A DNA stretch of 64,000 bases, taken from positions 62,001-126,000 of the forward strand of contig JADLDO010000023.1 of the NCBI GenBank assembly GCA_020846635.1, written 5' to 3'. Below, piece after piece: positions 45,735 through 57,519 of the stretch. A model generated the notes under the pieces. It made no database searches and was not told the origin of the DNA. It saw only the letters and a program-made list of their open reading frames with translations. The DNA comes from Caldilineaceae bacterium (GTDB lineage Bacteria > Chloroflexota > Anaerolineae > Caldilineales > Caldilineaceae). The number at the start of each line of letters is the position of its first letter. Position 1 is the first letter of the stretch. The position numbers and the translations under genes are program-made.

Positions 45735-47639
45735 ATGAACAAGAACTTATGCCTAAGTGCGCGGGTGATGCTCTGGCTCATGGTGGCGGCGCTCTCTTTA
45801 GGGTGGCTGCCTGCCTATGCCGCGCCACCCGTCCAACCCACGACGCAGACACCCATTCCTGCCGGCTGTGAGACGGTAGCCCCGGAGGCACTGCGCGACG
45901 AACTCAACCGGGTGAGCCAGCGCATCTTTGCCCCAGAGAACGGGACGGGGAACAGCCCGTTGGACCTGGAGGGCATGGTGGCGCGCCAGTGGGCATTGGT
46001 GGGCATGGACGCATCCATTGATGCCGCGGTCAATGATGCCGTGGCCCAAGTGCGCGCCGACGCTGATTTGTGGCAGCAGTTCCTCTCCGGCTGGTCACCC
46101 GCCCAGGCAGAGGAGTTGACCGAGCGCGTGGTCGCGCTCGCCTTTACCTCGACCACCTTCCGCACAGCCGTTGATGCCCTTGCTGCCGCGGTGGCAGTGG
46201 ATCTGGCGGACACGGTGGCGACCCTCTCCGCTGAATCCGCCACGCAGGCAACGCTTTGCCTGCAATCCTATATCGGCGCACGCTACTCGGATGCGCTGGT
46301 GACGGTCTTTACGCGCGAACTCCAGGCCGAGACGGAGACATTGGCATTGGGTGACGATGCCAGTGCCGACGTGGGCATTTGGGCTGTCATCGACCGCCAC
46401 AAGAGCGCGCTGGGCGGCGTGGGCGTTATTATTGCCAGCCAGATCGCCAAGCGTGTGGTCGTGCGACTGGGCGAGAACATTGCCAAGCGCGTCGCCGGGC
46501 GCGTGGTGGGGCGTGTCGTCGGCAAGGCCGGTTCAACGATTATTCCAGTGGCAGGCTGGGTGATCGGTGCCGGGCTGATCGCCTATGATCTCTATGAGAG
46601 CCGCGATGGCGCGCTGCCCCAAATTCAGGAGGGGTTGCAGGCCAGTGAGGTCAAGAGCGCCATCCGCACAGAGATCACCGATGCCGTGGCGACCGAACTG
46701 CGCCTCGAAACTCCGCAGTTGGCGCGCGATATTGCCAATGACCTCTATGCTACCTGGCTTGACTTCCAGCGCAAATACACGCAGGTATTGACCTGGGCAG
46801 AGGATGATCCCGCCTTTCAAGCGCTGCTGGCGCAAGCGGATGACCCCGCGAAGTTGGCGTCGCTGGTGGATATTACGCTGACCGCGTTGGGTACGGACGG
46901 TTTGCGTGCGGCATTGGCTGATGGCAGCATGGCGCGGGCGTTGGACTTGCCCGAAAGCGCCTATGCCATTCTACGCGCTTCGGCTTCTTTTGCGACGATG
47001 TTGAGTTGGGCGGATGTGGCGGGCGCGGCGTTGGAGAATGTCGTGGCGTTGGAGGTCTACAAGCACAAGGGGCCAACCGACCTGGGGCGCGATGACCTGT
47101 TGGCGCTTTTGGCTGTGGGCGAACCTGCGGTGACGAAACTGGCGCTGGTGGATGCGACGACACTCACGCAGTTGCTCACGATCTCGCGTGACAATTTGGC
47201 CTCGCTGGCGCAAACACTCAGCGCCGATGATTTGGCGTGGCTGGGCGGCTATTTGGCCGCGCTGGGCCAAGAGCAGGCCAATCAACTGGTGACGCTGCTC
47301 CTGGCTGACCCGATGCTGATGGCACAGCTTAAGGATGAGCGAGTGCAGGCGCAAATTGCCACGGCGCGGGATGTCAACGCGGTGCTGCGCTTTTTGGCCG
47401 CGCCGGTCACGCTGCTTGGCTTTGGCGAAGATCTGCTGCTGTTGGGGACTGGGCGCGTGGCGTTGGGGCTCTTTCATGCCAAGTATGGGCTGTGGGTGAC
47501 GGTATTGGCGGTGGGGCTGCCGCTGTTGATTGCCGCCGCGCTGGTGCAATCGCTCTTACGCTGGCTCCTGGGGCCGATCCTTGCCTTGTTGCGTGCGCTT
47601 GGCTGGCTCACACGTCGCCCTTCACGGACAGGACGCTAG
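45735..47639 (+). CDS. Unrecognised exported membrane protein, paralogue A of a three-gene cassette
   Basis: This is a 634-residue protein of no recognised family. A signal peptide spans about residues 8-29 (ending AYAA). One Cys follows at 45, then a helical region with [17 protein letters not shown] (about 112-128) and [12 protein letters not shown] (C175). A strongly hydrophobic glycine-rich segment occupies about 227-285 ([49 protein letters not shown]) and is followed by [17 protein letters not shown] long Leu/Ala-rich helical half follows, and one or two C-terminal membrane segments (about 585-626) end in a basic tail. It is paralogous to the gene at 48002, with conserved Cys spacing. 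It lies 16 bp before the YbjQ-like gene. The glycine pattern suggests a membrane-inserting helical hairpin; this is inference. Confidence 0.75.
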   Translation: MNKNLCLSARVMLWLMVAALSLGWLPAYAAPPVQPTTQTPIPAGCETVAPEALRDELNRVSQRIFAPENGTGNSPLDLEGMVARQWALVGMDASIDAAVNDAVAQVRADADLWQQFLSGWSPAQAEELTERVVALAFTSTTFRTAVDALAAAVAVDLADTVATLSAESATQATLCLQSYIGARYSDALVTVFTRELQAETETLALGDDASADVGIWAVIDRHKSALGGVGVIIASQIAKRVVVRLGENIAKRVAGRVVGRVVGKAGSTIIPVAGWVIGAGLIAYDLYESRDGALPQIQEGLQASEVKSAIRTEITDAVATELRLETPQLARDIANDLYATWLDFQRKYTQVLTWAEDDPAFQALLAQADDPAKLASLVDITLTALGTDGLRAALADGSMARALDLPESAYAILRASASFATMLSWADVAGAALENVVALEVYKHKGPTDLGRDDLLALLAVGEPAVTKLALVDATTLTQLLTISRDNLASLAQTLSADDLAWLGGYLAALGQEQANQLVTLLLADPMLMAQLKDERVQAQIATARDVNAVLRFLAAPVTLLGFGEDLLLLGTGRVALGLFHAKYGLWVTVLAVGLPLLIAAALVQSLLRWLLGPILALLRALGWLTRRPSRTGR

Positions 47640-47655
47640 AAAGAGCCTAGAAAGA

Positions 47656-48030
47656 ATGTCTATGGCACAGACGCCTGTGTTGTTGCTTGCCCTGGATCAT
47701 CTGCCGGCAGATATTCGGTTAGTCGGTGCAGATGGGAACCGGATCAATGGCCCAATCGAGGTGGGCGAGCTGCTCATGGTGGTGACGGTGATGGCTGCGA
47801 ATGTGGTCAACGACATCCGCGAGAACATCCGCAATTTGGTGGGTGGACGCATGAATCATTATGAGAAGTTGGTCGAGATGGCCGTACAAACCGCGCTGGA
47901 TGAGCTGGCATGTAAGGCGCAAACCCGTGGCTATGATGGGGTGGTAGGGGTAAAAATCAGCCACCCTGAGTTGGTGGATGGCGGTGTCGAGGTGGTGGTC
48001 TATGGCAATGGCTTTCGGGCGCGGCAGTAA
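47656..48030 (+). CDS. YbjQ/UPF0145-family protein
   Basis: This 124-residue cytoplasmic protein (ATG 47656, or 47662) carries the YbjQ (PF01906-like) pattern across residues about 48-120: [20 protein letters not shown], then an Ala-rich helix and [12 protein letters not shown], ending [11 protein letters not shown]. This family forms pentameric rings and has no proven biochemical role despite a heavy-metal-binding label. The first 30 residues ([13 protein letters not shown]) are an extension. Its stop lies 29 bp inside the following gene. The tight packing between two paralogues suggests a functional unit. Confidence 0.75.
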   Translation: MSMAQTPVLLLALDHLPADIRLVGADGNRINGPIEVGELLMVVTVMAANVVNDIRENIRNLVGGRMNHYEKLVEMAVQTALDELACKAQTRGYDGVVGVKISHPELVDGGVEVVVYGNGFRARQ

Positions 48031-49858
48031 AAAAGATACGATACGCCGGTGGGGAATGGCTGCGCTGGCCTTATGGGTCGTGCTGGCGGGTGTGCTGCTG
48101 CCACAGAGTGCCCGCGCCGCGCCCCCTGCTCAAGAATATACCTATGCCGAGTGCAGCCAGGCGGATGAGGCGGCTGTGCAGGCAGAGATGACCGCGCTCG
48201 CGCACAGCGTTTTGGTGGAGGGCAGCAGCGGGCTGGAGATCGATGCGCTGGTGGCGACCACCTGGCGCGACAGTGGCGCAGACGCGACCTTTGACACTGC
48301 GGTGGATGCAGGGATCGCCCGGATTCAGGCAGAGCGGGGCTATTGGGAACGCTTGTGGTCGGGCTGGTCGGCGGAGAAGGCCGAAGAATTTGCAGGCCAG
48401 GTGGCGACCTATGCCTTTGAGGATGCCGCGCTTCAGGCCAAGCTTGAGGAGCTTTCAACCGCCATCGCTGCCGGATTGGTCGTTGAATTGGAATCGGCCG
48501 CGGCACGTTCTGCCTCCAGCGCGCTGCTCTGTCTGCAAAGTTATGTGGGTGAAAATTATTCAACAACGCTTTTCAGCGCTTTCCAGCAGAGTGTCAGCCA
48601 GGGGGTAGAGGCTGAGTTAGACTTGAGCGAAAGCGGCGCGGTTGAGATTTCGCCGCTGGAGATGCACGCCAAGGGGCTAACTGGCGTGGGTGTGATTGTG
48701 GCGACGCAGATCACGCGGCGCGTGGCGCAGTCATTGGCACAGAAGATCACAGGGCGGCTGGCGGGTAAGATTGCCGGGCGCGTGCTGGGTCGTCTAGGCT
48801 CGTCTGTGATCCCTTATATTGGCTGGGCTGTCGGCGTGGGGCTGTTGGTGTGGGATTTGTGGGAGGGGAGCCAGGGCGCGCTGCCCACCATTCGCGACGC
48901 CTTGCAAGCCGAAGAGGTCAAGCAGGAGGTGCGCGCCGAGATCGCCGCGGCGGTGCGCGAAGGGGTGGCTGCGGAGGTGGAGACATTGGCTTCGACATTG
49001 TCCCTCACACTGGTAGGCCAATGGCAAGAATTCTGTGCCAATAACGGCAGCGTTTGCCAATTGGCAGGGGAGAACAGCGCCTTTCGCACGCTGCTCAACA
49101 ACATGCCGGTGACGGATTTGACACGCTTGGTACAATTGGTTGAATTCTTCCAGGTTGAACTGGATGCGGCGCAACTCGCCAGGGCGTTGGATGACGGCAC
49201 AGTGGCAAAGTTGATCGCTGCGCCTCCTGCGGCGGATGCCATTTTGGAGTGGACAGGCTCGCCCGCCACCACGCTTGCATGGCTGGAGGTGGCTGGAGCA
49301 GAGCTGCCGCGGGTGGTCGAACTACGGCTGTATGAGAACATTGACCCACTTCAATTGACAACATTGTCACTTGCATCACTGCTCGCAATTGAGGATAATG
49401 CAATAATTCACAAACTTGCGATGTTGCCAATCGACCAGTTGTTGGTACTGCTTCAGCTTCCATCCGTGGATTTGGAGCAGATCGCGGCTACGGCATCGCC
49501 GGATGAATTAGGTTGGTTTGCAGGCTATGTGCAGACTTTGACCTCGCAAGAGGCTGCCCAGGTCGCACAAGAGTTGGCAAAGGGTCGTGTGACCATCGCT
49601 GCATTGCAAGCGCCGCCTGTAGTAGCTGCGTCTAGTGGAGATGGTGACAGTGCGCCGGAGGGTAACGCCCCTGGTGACAAACTGTCGAGTGATGAGGCTC
49701 GACCGGCGGTTGGGATTGTGCCGGAAGCCATCATCGCACTGTGGCAGCCGTATGCAGATAATGGGGTTGCGGTGGCCGCGGGGCTGGTTGTGGTGCTGTT
49801 GGTGGTGGCCGGTATGGTGTTGGCGCTGCGGCGCGAGATGACCGACCCGCCCGTGTAA
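48002..49858 (+). CDS. Unrecognised exported membrane protein, paralogue B of a three-gene cassette
   Basis: This 618-residue protein overlaps the YbjQ-like gene (ATG 48002 or 48008; GGTGGTGG upstream). A signal peptide spans about 15-39 (ending SARAA). C51 and [12 protein letters not shown] (C177) match the two Cys of paralogue A with nearly equal spacing. [13 protein letters not shown] and a glycine-rich hydrophobic stretch (about 227-287: [44 protein letters not shown]) then [16 protein letters not shown] are shared. Differences are an extra Cys pair (C345, C352), a Gly/Ser/Pro/Asp-rich linker near 550-575, and a single C-terminal membrane helix (about 587-608). The shared Cys pair probably forms an extracytoplasmic disulfide. 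Function unknown. Confidence 0.75.
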   Translation: MAMAFGRGSKKDTIRRWGMAALALWVVLAGVLLPQSARAAPPAQEYTYAECSQADEAAVQAEMTALAHSVLVEGSSGLEIDALVATTWRDSGADATFDTAVDAGIARIQAERGYWERLWSGWSAEKAEEFAGQVATYAFEDAALQAKLEELSTAIAAGLVVELESAAARSASSALLCLQSYVGENYSTTLFSAFQQSVSQGVEAELDLSESGAVEISPLEMHAKGLTGVGVIVATQITRRVAQSLAQKITGRLAGKIAGRVLGRLGSSVIPYIGWAVGVGLLVWDLWEGSQGALPTIRDALQAEEVKQEVRAEIAAAVREGVAAEVETLASTLSLTLVGQWQEFCANNGSVCQLAGENSAFRTLLNNMPVTDLTRLVQLVEFFQVELDAAQLARALDDGTVAKLIAAPPAADAILEWTGSPATTLAWLEVAGAELPRVVELRLYENIDPLQLTTLSLASLLAIEDNAIIHKLAMLPIDQLLVLLQLPSVDLEQIAATASPDELGWFAGYVQTLTSQEAAQVAQELAKGRVTIAALQAPPVVAASSGDGDSAPEGNAPGDKLSSDEARPAVGIVPEAIIALWQPYADNGVAVAAGLVVVLLVVAGMVLALRREMTDPPV

Positions 49859-50009
49859 ATGTAGTGACAAAATTCTTCAACGTGGAAGCGCGTGGGTCAG
49901 TGGAGACCCTGTTCGATGGCACATCAAGGTTGATGACACTCAGAATCATTGCAGAGAGTCTGCCCATGTGTTGTCGCGGCCATTCGAGCGCGAAGAGAGA
50001 GAAGGCGCT

Positions 50010-53000
50010 ATGTTGAAGAATCATCAAGTTCCCAATGCTGACCATACCCATACTAATCACCCGATTGATCATTCCAATCTTGAGAGTAACGGTTTCCCGC
50101 CAGCTCAGGGATTATACGATCCACGCTTTGAGCATGATGCCTGTGGCATTGGTTTTGTCGCGCACATCGAAGGACGCCGCAGCCACCGTGTTCTAGAGAT
50201 GGGGCTGGAGGCGCTGTGCAACCATGCCCACCGTGGCGCGATTGCCGATGACCGCAAGACGGGTGACGGCGCGGGCATCCTCACCCAACTGCCCTATGAG
50301 TTTTTTAAGCGCGAACTGCTGCGTGTCGGTATCCAGCCACCACCCTCCGGCGACCTGGCAGTGGGCCAACTGTTCCTGTTCCGACAGGATGCCGACGACC
50401 GCGAGCATGCGCGGCGTATCATTCGTACTGTCTGCAGCGAGTTTGGCCTAGAGGTCTTGACCTTCCGTTCTGTGCCGGTGGTGAATGAGGCGTTGGGCCG
50501 CCGCGCCGAAGCCAGCCGTCCGTGGATGGAGCAGGTTGTGGTGCGGCGCACGCCCGAAGCGTGTGAGGCGGGTGATGATTACGAGCGTATGCTCTATCTG
50601 GTGCGTAAGACCATCATGAACCGGGCGCGGGCCGCGGGGGTGCAGCGGCTCTATATCGCCAGCCTCAGCAGCCGCACGATTGTCTATAAGGGGCTGGTGC
50701 TGGCGACGGAGTTGGCCCACTTCTATCCCGACCTCAGCGACTTGGACTTTACCACCGCTATCGCTGTCTTTCACCAGCGCTACAGCACCAATACCTTCCC
50801 CACTTGGGAATTGTCGCAGCCCTTCCGCATGATCTGTCACAATGGCGAGATCAATACTGTCCAGGGCAATGAGAATTGGATGGTGGCGCGCGAGGCAGAC
50901 CTCTATCACCCGCTGTGGGAAGGGCATGTCCATCACCTCAAGCCCATCATCGCCAAAGGCAGCAGCGACAGCGGGCGGTTGGATAACCAATTGGAATTGC
51001 TAGTACGCAGCGGGCGCGATATTCGCCATGCCTTGATGATGATGATCCCCGAAGCGTGGGAGCGGATGCCTGAAGGCGAGGTCAGCCCGGATCGCCGCGC
51101 CTTCTATCAATATCACTCGGCATTGATGGAACCGTGGGATGGCCCTGCGGCTGTCACCTATACCGATGGGCGTATCGTCGGTACCATTCTCGACCGCAAC
51201 GGGCTGCGTCCTGCGCGCTATGTGGTGCTGGACAATGGCTATGTGATCAGCGCCAGCGAAGCGGGTGTGGTCGATTATGACGAGGGACGCGTGATACGCA
51301 AGGGACGTTTGGGGCCGGGGCAGATCTTCTGCGTAGACACGACCCGCGGCGTCATCATGGATGATGCTGAGATCACCCAATACTTCGCCACCCGTCGCCC
51401 CTATGACCGTTGGGTGCAGGAGAATTTGCTGCCGCTTGACGAGGAGATCGCTCGCGTGGCACGCATGAAGACAACCGCCGCGGCCACAGGCATCCCTGTT
51501 GATACCAATGGCAGCCATGAGGCCGGGCATCACGAAAATGCCAACCTGGTACAGCGCCAGGCGAGCTTTGGCTATACCAGCGAAGAGATGGTCGTGATCC
51601 TGCGCCCGATGGTGACAGATGGGCAGGAACCGGTGGGCGCGATGGGTGATGACACCCCGCCCGCGGCCATGAGCCAACTGCCCCGTTCGCTCTTTCAGTA
51701 TTTCAAGCAGCGTTTTGCCGAGGTGACGAATCCGCCCATTGACCCGCTGCGCGAGGAGATGGTGATGAGCCTGCGCGTATTGCTGGGGCAGCGCGCCAAC
51801 CTTCTGAGCGAGACGCCGGAAGCGACACGCTTGATCGAACTTAAGTCGCCTGTCCTCAAGCCGGAGCAGATGGACGCGCTGTTGTCTCGCCCTGAAGCAG
51901 AGTTTGCGACGACGCGTATCCAGGCGCTCTGGCAAAAGCCGGATGAAGAGGATGCCGGGGCCGCGGGTGCAGCCTTGCGCGCCGCGGTGGATCAACTGTG
52001 CAGGGAGGCTGAGGCCGCGGTACGGGGCGGCACTCATCTCCTGATCATCACCGACGAGGAAGCTGACCAACATTCGCTGCCCATCCCTGCCCTGCTTGCC
52101 ATCGGCGCGGTACACCATCACCTCATCAGCCAGGGGCTGCGTATGGCGACGAGCCTGATCTGCGCCAGCGGCGAAGTGCGCGAAGTCCATCATTTCGCCG
52201 CCTTGATCGGCTACGGGGCCAATGCGGTCTACCCCTATCTGATCTATGCGTCGATTGAAGAAATGGTGGCGGAAGGACGGCACACCGAAGGCATGAACCA
52301 GGCCCAGGCGATTGGCAAATTTGTCAAGGCTGTGGACAAGGGCCTGCTCAAGATCATGAGCAAGATGGGCATCAGCACCGTCGATTCCTATTGTGGCGCG
52401 CAGGTTTTCGAGGCGTTGGGCATCGGTGATGATCTGCTGCAAGTGGCCTTTGCGGGTACGCCCAGCTTGGTGGGAGGTGTGGGCTTTGAGAGCGTTGCCG
52501 AAGATGTGCTGGCCTGTCACAACAAAGCCTATCCCACCAATGCAAAAGCTGTAAAGCTGGAGACTTGGGGCATCTACAAGTCGCGGCGCGGCGGCGAACT
52601 GCATGAGTGGAGCCCGCAGGTTGTCCATGCGCTGCAAGCAGTCGCCAGGGCGGGTACGCGTGAGGAAACGCTCGCCAAGCACAAAGCATATACAGCGTTG
52701 ATGAGCGGCATGCGGCTGGCCCCGCGCCATCTGCTCGACTTTCAATCGGTGCAGCCTCCCCTGCCCCTGGCCCAAGTGGAACCGGTGGAGCGCATCCTGC
52801 ACCGCTTTAGCACAGCAGCCATGAGCCTGGGTGCGCTGGGGGCCGAGGCGCATGAGACGCTGGCAATCGCCATGAACCGCATCGGCGGCATGAGCAACAG
52901 CGGTGAAGGGGGCGAGGCCAAAGATCGCTACTTCACCGAGCGCGCCAGCAAGATCAAACAGGTGGCATCGGGCCGTTTTGGTGTCACCCCCACCTACCTG

Positions 53001-54695
53001 ATGAGCGCCGAGGAACTCCAGATCAAGATGGCGCAAGGCTCCAAACCGGGCGAGGGTGGGCAGTTGCCGGGGCATAAGGTTTCGCAAGAGATCGCCACGC
53101 TGCGTCTTAGCACACCGGGCGTCGCGCTGATTAGCCCGCCACCCCACCATGATATTTACTCGATTGAGGACTTGGCGCAACTGATCTATGACCTCAAGAC
53201 GGTCAACCAAACGGCTAAGGTGAGCGTGAAGCTGGTTTCCGAGTTTGGCGTGGGCACGATTGCCGCAGGTGTCGTCAAGGGCTTTGCCGACGTGATTCAC
53301 CTGAGCGGTCACAGCGGCGGCACAGGCGCTAGCCCGCTGAGCAGCGTCAAGAATGCGGGTTTGCCCTGGGAGATCGGCTTGTCCGAGATTCATCAGGTTC
53401 TGCTTGCCAACGGGCTGCGTACGCGTGTGACATTGCGTACGGATGGCGGTTTGGCAACGGGGCGCGATGTGGTGATGGCTGCTATGCTGGGAGCCGACGA
53501 GTTTAGCTTTGGCACCAGTGCCATGATCGCCGAGGGGTGTATTATGGCGCGCGTCTGTCACAAGAACACCTGCCCGGTGGGGGTAGCGACCCAAGACCCG
53601 GAGCTGCGCGCCAAGTTTGAAGGCACGCCGGAGATGGTGGTCAACTTTATGACTGCCATTGCCGAGGAAGTGCGCGAGTTGCTGGCGCAGTTGGGCTATC
53701 GCTCCCTGGACGAAGTGATTGGTCATCCCGAACTCTTGCGCCAGGTCATTCATGGGCGCGAGGCGGGCTTTATGGACCTGTCGCCGCTGCTCTATGTGCC
53801 TGATACGGGGAGCGCGCGGCGGCGCGTGCTGCCCAAGAATGAGCTGCCCGAAGAGCGGCATGTGGGCGACCGCATTGTGGAGCAGGTGTTGGCAAACCTG
53901 CGCGCCAATCCGGATGCGCCCGTACGCCTGGCGCACAAGATCAACAATACCGAGCGCACCGTCGGCGCACGCTTGGCAGGGCAGTTGGCCTTGCGCTATG
54001 GCGATGCCGGGCTGCCCGAAGGCCAGGTGCAGATCACCTTCACCGGGTCGGGTGGACAGAGCTTTGGGGCCTTTAACGTCAACGGTCTGCACCTGACGCT
54101 GATCGGTGAGGGGCAGGATTATACGGGCAAGAGCATGAGCGGTGGCGAGATTGTGATTCGCCCACCGGAGGAAGCGCGCTTTGTGCCTCACCAGAATGTG
54201 ATCCTGGGCAACACGGTGCTGTATGGCGCAACCGGCGGGCGGCTCTTTGCCGCAGGGGTCGCGGGCGAGCGTTTCGCCGTACGCAACAGCGGCGCGGTGG
54301 CAGTGGTAGAAGGCGCGGGCGAGCATTGCTGCGAGTATATGACAGGCGGCATGGTGGTTGTGTTGGGCGAAGCAGGGCGCAATTTTGGCGCAGGCATGAC
54401 AGGCGGTCAAGCCTATGTCTACGATATTCACAATACGCTGGAACGGCGGTATAATTCAGAGCTAATTGCCATCCGCCGCGTGCGGGGCAATGGCGACGAT
54501 GTGGAGCTTAAGGCGTTGGTACAAACGCACTACGATAAGACCGGCTCACAGCGGGCGCGCACGCTGCTGGAGGATTGGGAGACGCAGCGCCAATTCTTCT
54601 GGCATATCGCCCCGCGCGAGAATATGCGCGCCATCGAAGCCGCCAACGAGGGTGCTGCGTTGGCTGAGGTAGAGGAAGAAGTTGTGGCGCGGTAG
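50010..54695 (+). CDS. gltB: Glutamate synthase (GOGAT) large subunit
   Basis: GltB transfers the amide of glutamine to 2-oxoglutarate. ATG 50010 follows AGAGAGAAGG; the product has 1561 residues. The nucleophile Cys45 ([14 protein letters not shown]) would become the N-terminus after removal of a 44-residue propeptide. A class II glutaminase domain, central domain and FMN synthase domain follow, with [13 protein letters not shown] and the three-Cys iron-sulfur motif [16 protein letters not shown]. The C-terminal glutamate synthase alpha domain has [18 protein letters not shown]. No gltD is nearby, so a ferredoxin or a distant NADPH subunit is needed. It is followed at 50 bp by leuC. Confidence 0.96.
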   Translation: MLKNHQVPNADHTHTNHPIDHSNLESNGFPPAQGLYDPRFEHDACGIGFVAHIEGRRSHRVLEMGLEALCNHAHRGAIADDRKTGDGAGILTQLPYEFFKRELLRVGIQPPPSGDLAVGQLFLFRQDADDREHARRIIRTVCSEFGLEVLTFRSVPVVNEALGRRAEASRPWMEQVVVRRTPEACEAGDDYERMLYLVRKTIMNRARAAGVQRLYIASLSSRTIVYKGLVLATELAHFYPDLSDLDFTTAIAVFHQRYSTNTFPTWELSQPFRMICHNGEINTVQGNENWMVAREADLYHPLWEGHVHHLKPIIAKGSSDSGRLDNQLELLVRSGRDIRHALMMMIPEAWERMPEGEVSPDRRAFYQYHSALMEPWDGPAAVTYTDGRIVGTILDRNGLRPARYVVLDNGYVISASEAGVVDYDEGRVIRKGRLGPGQIFCVDTTRGVIMDDAEITQYFATRRPYDRWVQENLLPLDEEIARVARMKTTAAATGIPVDTNGSHEAGHHENANLVQRQASFGYTSEEMVVILRPMVTDGQEPVGAMGDDTPPAAMSQLPRSLFQYFKQRFAEVTNPPIDPLREEMVMSLRVLLGQRANLLSETPEATRLIELKSPVLKPEQMDALLSRPEAEFATTRIQALWQKPDEEDAGAAGAALRAAVDQLCREAEAAVRGGTHLLIITDEEADQHSLPIPALLAIGAVHHHLISQGLRMATSLICASGEVREVHHFAALIGYGANAVYPYLIYASIEEMVAEGRHTEGMNQAQAIGKFVKAVDKGLLKIMSKMGISTVDSYCGAQVFEALGIGDDLLQVAFAGTPSLVGGVGFESVAEDVLACHNKAYPTNAKAVKLETWGIYKSRRGGELHEWSPQVVHALQAVARAGTREETLAKHKAYTALMSGMRLAPRHLLDFQSVQPPLPLAQVEPVERILHRFSTAAMSLGALGAEAHETLAIAMNRIGGMSNSGEGGEAKDRYFTERASKIKQVASGRFGVTPTYLMSAEELQIKMAQGSKPGEGGQLPGHKVSQEIATLRLSTPGVALISPPPHHDIYSIEDLAQLIYDLKTVNQTAKVSVKLVSEFGVGTIAAGVVKGFADVIHLSGHSGGTGASPLSSVKNAGLPWEIGLSEIHQVLLANGLRTRVTLRTDGGLATGRDVVMAAMLGADEFSFGTSAMIAEGCIMARVCHKNTCPVGVATQDPELRAKFEGTPEMVVNFMTAIAEEVRELLAQLGYRSLDEVIGHPELLRQVIHGREAGFMDLSPLLYVPDTGSARRRVLPKNELPEERHVGDRIVEQVLANLRANPDAPVRLAHKINNTERTVGARLAGQLALRYGDAGLPEGQVQITFTGSGGQSFGAFNVNGLHLTLIGEGQDYTGKSMSGGEIVIRPPEEARFVPHQNVILGNTVLYGATGGRLFAAGVAGERFAVRNSGAVAVVEGAGEHCCEYMTGGMVVVLGEAGRNFGAGMTGGQAYVYDIHNTLERRYNSELIAIRRVRGNGDDVELKALVQTHYDKTGSQRARTLLEDWETQRQFFWHIAPRENMRAIEAANEGAALAEVEEEVVAR

Positions 54696-54745
54696 CTGAA
54701 AATAGCAGTATCGAAAAAATTCAGGTTTCTAGGAGGAGCCATCTC

Positions 54746-56149
54746 TTGGGTAAGACATTATTTGAAAAAGTATGGGATACGCATGTGGTTTCGCAAGAGC
54801 CGGGCGCACCCGCTGTGTTGTACATCGATGCACATTTGATCCACGAAGTGACCTCGCCCCAGGCATTTGGTATGCTGCGCGAGCGCGGGCTCAAGGTGCG
54901 CCGCCCCGAAAAGACGTTTGCGACGATGGATCATGCCATCCCCACGCGCAATGTCGATATTTCGCTGTGGCCGATAGACGCCGCCACCCAGGTACGCACG
55001 CTGCGCGAGAATTGCGAAGATTTCGGCATCACCTTATGGGATATTAAGGGCGATGTACAAGGCATTGTCCATGTCGTCGGGCCGGAGATGGGTGTGACCC
55101 AGCCGGGGATGACGATTGTCTGTGGTGACAGCCACACCAGCACCCACGGTGCATTTGGCGCGTTGGCCTTTGGCATTGGCACCAGCGAAGTGGGCCATGT
55201 CCTGGCAAGCCAATGTCTGCTGCAAATGAAGCCCAAGACCTTTGCCATTAATGTGGAAGGGGAATTGGGTTTTGGTGTAACCGCTAAGGACATCATTCTG
55301 GCTATCATTGCCAAGAACGGCGCGGCCGGTGGCGCAGGCTATGTCTTTGAATACCGCGGCAGCGCCATCCGCAACTTAAGCATGGCAAACCGCATGACGA
55401 TCTGCAACATGAGCATTGAGGGCGGCGCGCGTGCAGGGATGATCGCGCCTGATGAAACGACCTTTGAGTTTGTGAAGGGCCGTCCTTATGCGCCGAAGGG
55501 AGCCGATTGGGATCGGGCTCTCGCCTACTGGCGTACGCTGGTGACGGATGAGGATGCGACCTTTGACCGTGAACTAACGCTGGATGCAAATAAGCTGGAA
55601 CCGATGGTCACTTACGGCACTAATCCAGGGCAGGGGGTCGGCGTCACAGGACGTATCCCGCTGGTCGAGGAATTGGAGGATGCCGCAGAACGGCGCAGCC
55701 TGCTCAGTGCGCTGGAGTACATGGGGCTGCAACCGGGTCAGGCGATGGAAGGCCAGCCGGTGGATATTGTCTTTATCGGCTCTTGCACCAATGGCCGCAT
55801 CGAAGATCTGCGTGAGGCGGCTGCGGTGGCAAAGGGGCGCAAGGTTGCCGACAATGTACAGGCGTTGGTCGTGCCCGGCTCTAAGGCTGTCAAGGCGCAG
55901 GCCGAGGCCGAAGGGCTGGATCGCATCTTCTCCGAGGCAGGCTTTGAGTGGCGCGGGGCGGGGTGCAGCATGTGTCTCGCCATGAACGACGACAAGGCAG
56001 GCGCGGGCAAATATGTCGCCAGCACCTCTAACCGCAACTTCCAGGGTCGCCAGGGCCCCGGCGCGCGCAGTCTGCTGATGAGCCCGATCATGGCAGCAGC
56101 AGCAGCCGTCAGCGGGCATGTGGTGGATGTGCGCGAGATCATCAATTAA
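54746..56149 (+). CDS. leuC: 3-isopropylmalate dehydratase large subunit
   Basis: LeuC isomerises 2- to 3-isopropylmalate using a [4Fe-4S] cluster. The start is TTG 54746, well spaced from AGGAGGAG (54731-54738). The 467 residues match the bacterial form. Cluster cysteines are visible in [13 protein letters not shown] and [14 protein letters not shown], and substrate/cluster residues in [22 protein letters not shown]. It works as a heterodimer with LeuD, encoded 113 bp downstream. Confidence 0.96.
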   Translation: MGKTLFEKVWDTHVVSQEPGAPAVLYIDAHLIHEVTSPQAFGMLRERGLKVRRPEKTFATMDHAIPTRNVDISLWPIDAATQVRTLRENCEDFGITLWDIKGDVQGIVHVVGPEMGVTQPGMTIVCGDSHTSTHGAFGALAFGIGTSEVGHVLASQCLLQMKPKTFAINVEGELGFGVTAKDIILAIIAKNGAAGGAGYVFEYRGSAIRNLSMANRMTICNMSIEGGARAGMIAPDETTFEFVKGRPYAPKGADWDRALAYWRTLVTDEDATFDRELTLDANKLEPMVTYGTNPGQGVGVTGRIPLVEELEDAAERRSLLSALEYMGLQPGQAMEGQPVDIVFIGSCTNGRIEDLREAAAVAKGRKVADNVQALVVPGSKAVKAQAEAEGLDRIFSEAGFEWRGAGCSMCLAMNDDKAGAGKYVASTSNRNFQGRQGPGARSLLMSPIMAAAAAVSGHVVDVREIIN

Positions 56150-56262
56150 AAGGATGAGGGTGGAAGGAGAAGGATGAAAGAGGGCTTCGAGAGATCCTCC
56201 GACATTCATCCCTCATCCATCATAATTCATCCTTCTTATGGCCTGACTAGGAGCTACGACTT

Positions 56263-56853
56263 ATGGAGAAATTTGAGACAATCCACGCAACGGCAGTACC
56301 GCTGCGTGCTGAAAATGTGGATACCGACCAGATCATCCCTGCGCGTTATCTGACGGCTGTGACCAAAGAGGGGATGGGCGAAGGTCTTTTTAATAGCTGG
56401 CGTTATGAACGAGATGGCACGCCCAAGCCCGACTTTGTGCTCAACAAGCCAGAATTTAAGGGCGCGCAGGTATTGATTGCCGGGCGCAACTTTGGCAGTG
56501 GCTCCAGCCGTGAACATGCGGTATGGGCGCTGACCGACTATGGCTTTCAGGCTGTGATCACGCCGGGCTTTGCCGACATCTTCTATAACAACAGTCTCAA
56601 GAATGGACTGCTGCCCGTGGCGCTGCCCGAATCTACGGTCAACATGCTGCTCGATCTGGTGGAGGAAGAGCCGGAGACACGCATCGTGGTCAACCTGCAA
56701 GAGCAAAAAGTTGTGCTGCCGGATGGTCAAGCCTTGAGCTTTGAGATTGACCCCTTCCGCAAGATGTGTCTGTTGCAGGGGGTTGATGATCTGGGGTACA
56801 TCTTGTCGAAGCAAGAGGCGATTGTCGCCCACGAGGCACAACCCGCCTACTAG
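56263..56853 (+). CDS. leuD: 3-isopropylmalate dehydratase small subunit
   Basis: This 196-residue partner of LeuC has the swivel-domain substrate motif GRNFGSGSSREHAVWAL and the N-terminal VDTDQIIPARYL. It is preceded by TAGGAG. The 113-bp gap from leuC contains imperfect repeats of GGATGA / TCATCC that can pair (AGGATGAGGG with CCCTCATCC), possibly an intercistronic hairpin. Confidence 0.96.
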   Translation: MEKFETIHATAVPLRAENVDTDQIIPARYLTAVTKEGMGEGLFNSWRYERDGTPKPDFVLNKPEFKGAQVLIAGRNFGSGSSREHAVWALTDYGFQAVITPGFADIFYNNSLKNGLLPVALPESTVNMLLDLVEEEPETRIVVNLQEQKVVLPDGQALSFEIDPFRKMCLLQGVDDLGYILSKQEAIVAHEAQPAY

Positions 56854-56919
56854 CGGGTTATAGGGGTGTCCTACGCTCAGGCATCTCTGTGTTGCAACGA
56901 TAAACGATAGAGGATGGAG

Positions 56920-56947
56920 ATACGGGCGCAGCCTCCTGCGCCCGTAT
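56920..56947. terminator. Perfect 12-bp hairpin after leuD
   Basis: ATACGGGCGCAG (56920-56931), loop CCTC, CTGCGCCCGTAT (56936-56947). No T-run follows. It may limit read-through from leuCD into the cargo genes, and it makes ATG 56946 an unlikely start. Confidence 0.5.
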
Positions 56948-56960
56948 GTTACAATGTGCT

Positions 56961-57506
56961 ATGGGGTTCAATCAGTCGCCAACTCGGCCACAGGCTGAGG
57001 CTATTACCATCACGGTCGCCCAACCGGAGGACATTCCAGCACTGCAAGCCACCGCAGCCGCCAGTTGGTGGGCGACCTATGGCAGATTGCTTTCGACATC
57101 CTTTATCGAGAATTTTCTGGCACGCGCCTACAGCAGCGATAGGCTCACAGTGCATTTGGCTGATCCCACCTGTCATTTCTTGGTCGTCAAAACCGGTATG
57201 GCGTTGATCGGTTTTGGTCAGGTTGGCCCGACCATGTCGCGCCGCGACAAGGCTCCTGTGGCTCCGGCAGATCTCTACAGGCTCTACCTGCTGCCCCGAT
57301 GGCAGCGACGCGGCATCGGCGCGCGTCTGCTGCTGGAACTGGAGGGATGGCTGCGCCAGCAGGAATATCCCTACTATGGGGCCTATGTGCATGAGCGCAA
57401 CGAACCCGCCAAGCATTTCTACGCGCGCCAGGGTTTTGTGCATGCGCCTGCGTGCGATGTGCAGGACGAGTGGTACTTGGTGAAGCGGCTGGATGGGTGC
57501 GGATGA
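56961..57506 (+). CDS. GNAT-family N-acetyltransferase
   Basis: This is an acetyl-CoA-dependent transferase of about 181 residues. The acetyl-CoA-binding motif A is RLYLLPRWQRRGIGARLL (the Q/RxxGxG/A pattern), followed by the C-terminal NEPAKHFYARQGF motif typical of the family. ATG 56961 is chosen over ATG 56946, which lies inside a hairpin arm. The acceptor is unknown. It is the first gene of a cargo patch between leuD and leuB, and overlaps the remnant that follows. Confidence 0.85.
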   Translation: MGFNQSPTRPQAEAITITVAQPEDIPALQATAAASWWATYGRLLSTSFIENFLARAYSSDRLTVHLADPTCHFLVVKTGMALIGFGQVGPTMSRRDKAPVAPADLYRLYLLPRWQRRGIGARLLLELEGWLRQQEYPYYGAYVHERNEPAKHFYARQGFVHAPACDVQDEWYLVKRLDGCG

Positions 57507-57519
57507 GCGAAGTAAGGAG

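Noticed and set aside
51000..54431. Very long open frame on the minus strand opposite gltB
   Set aside because: It mirrors the codon structure of gltB in GC-rich DNA, has no recognisable domain and no ribosome site; gltB is unambiguous.
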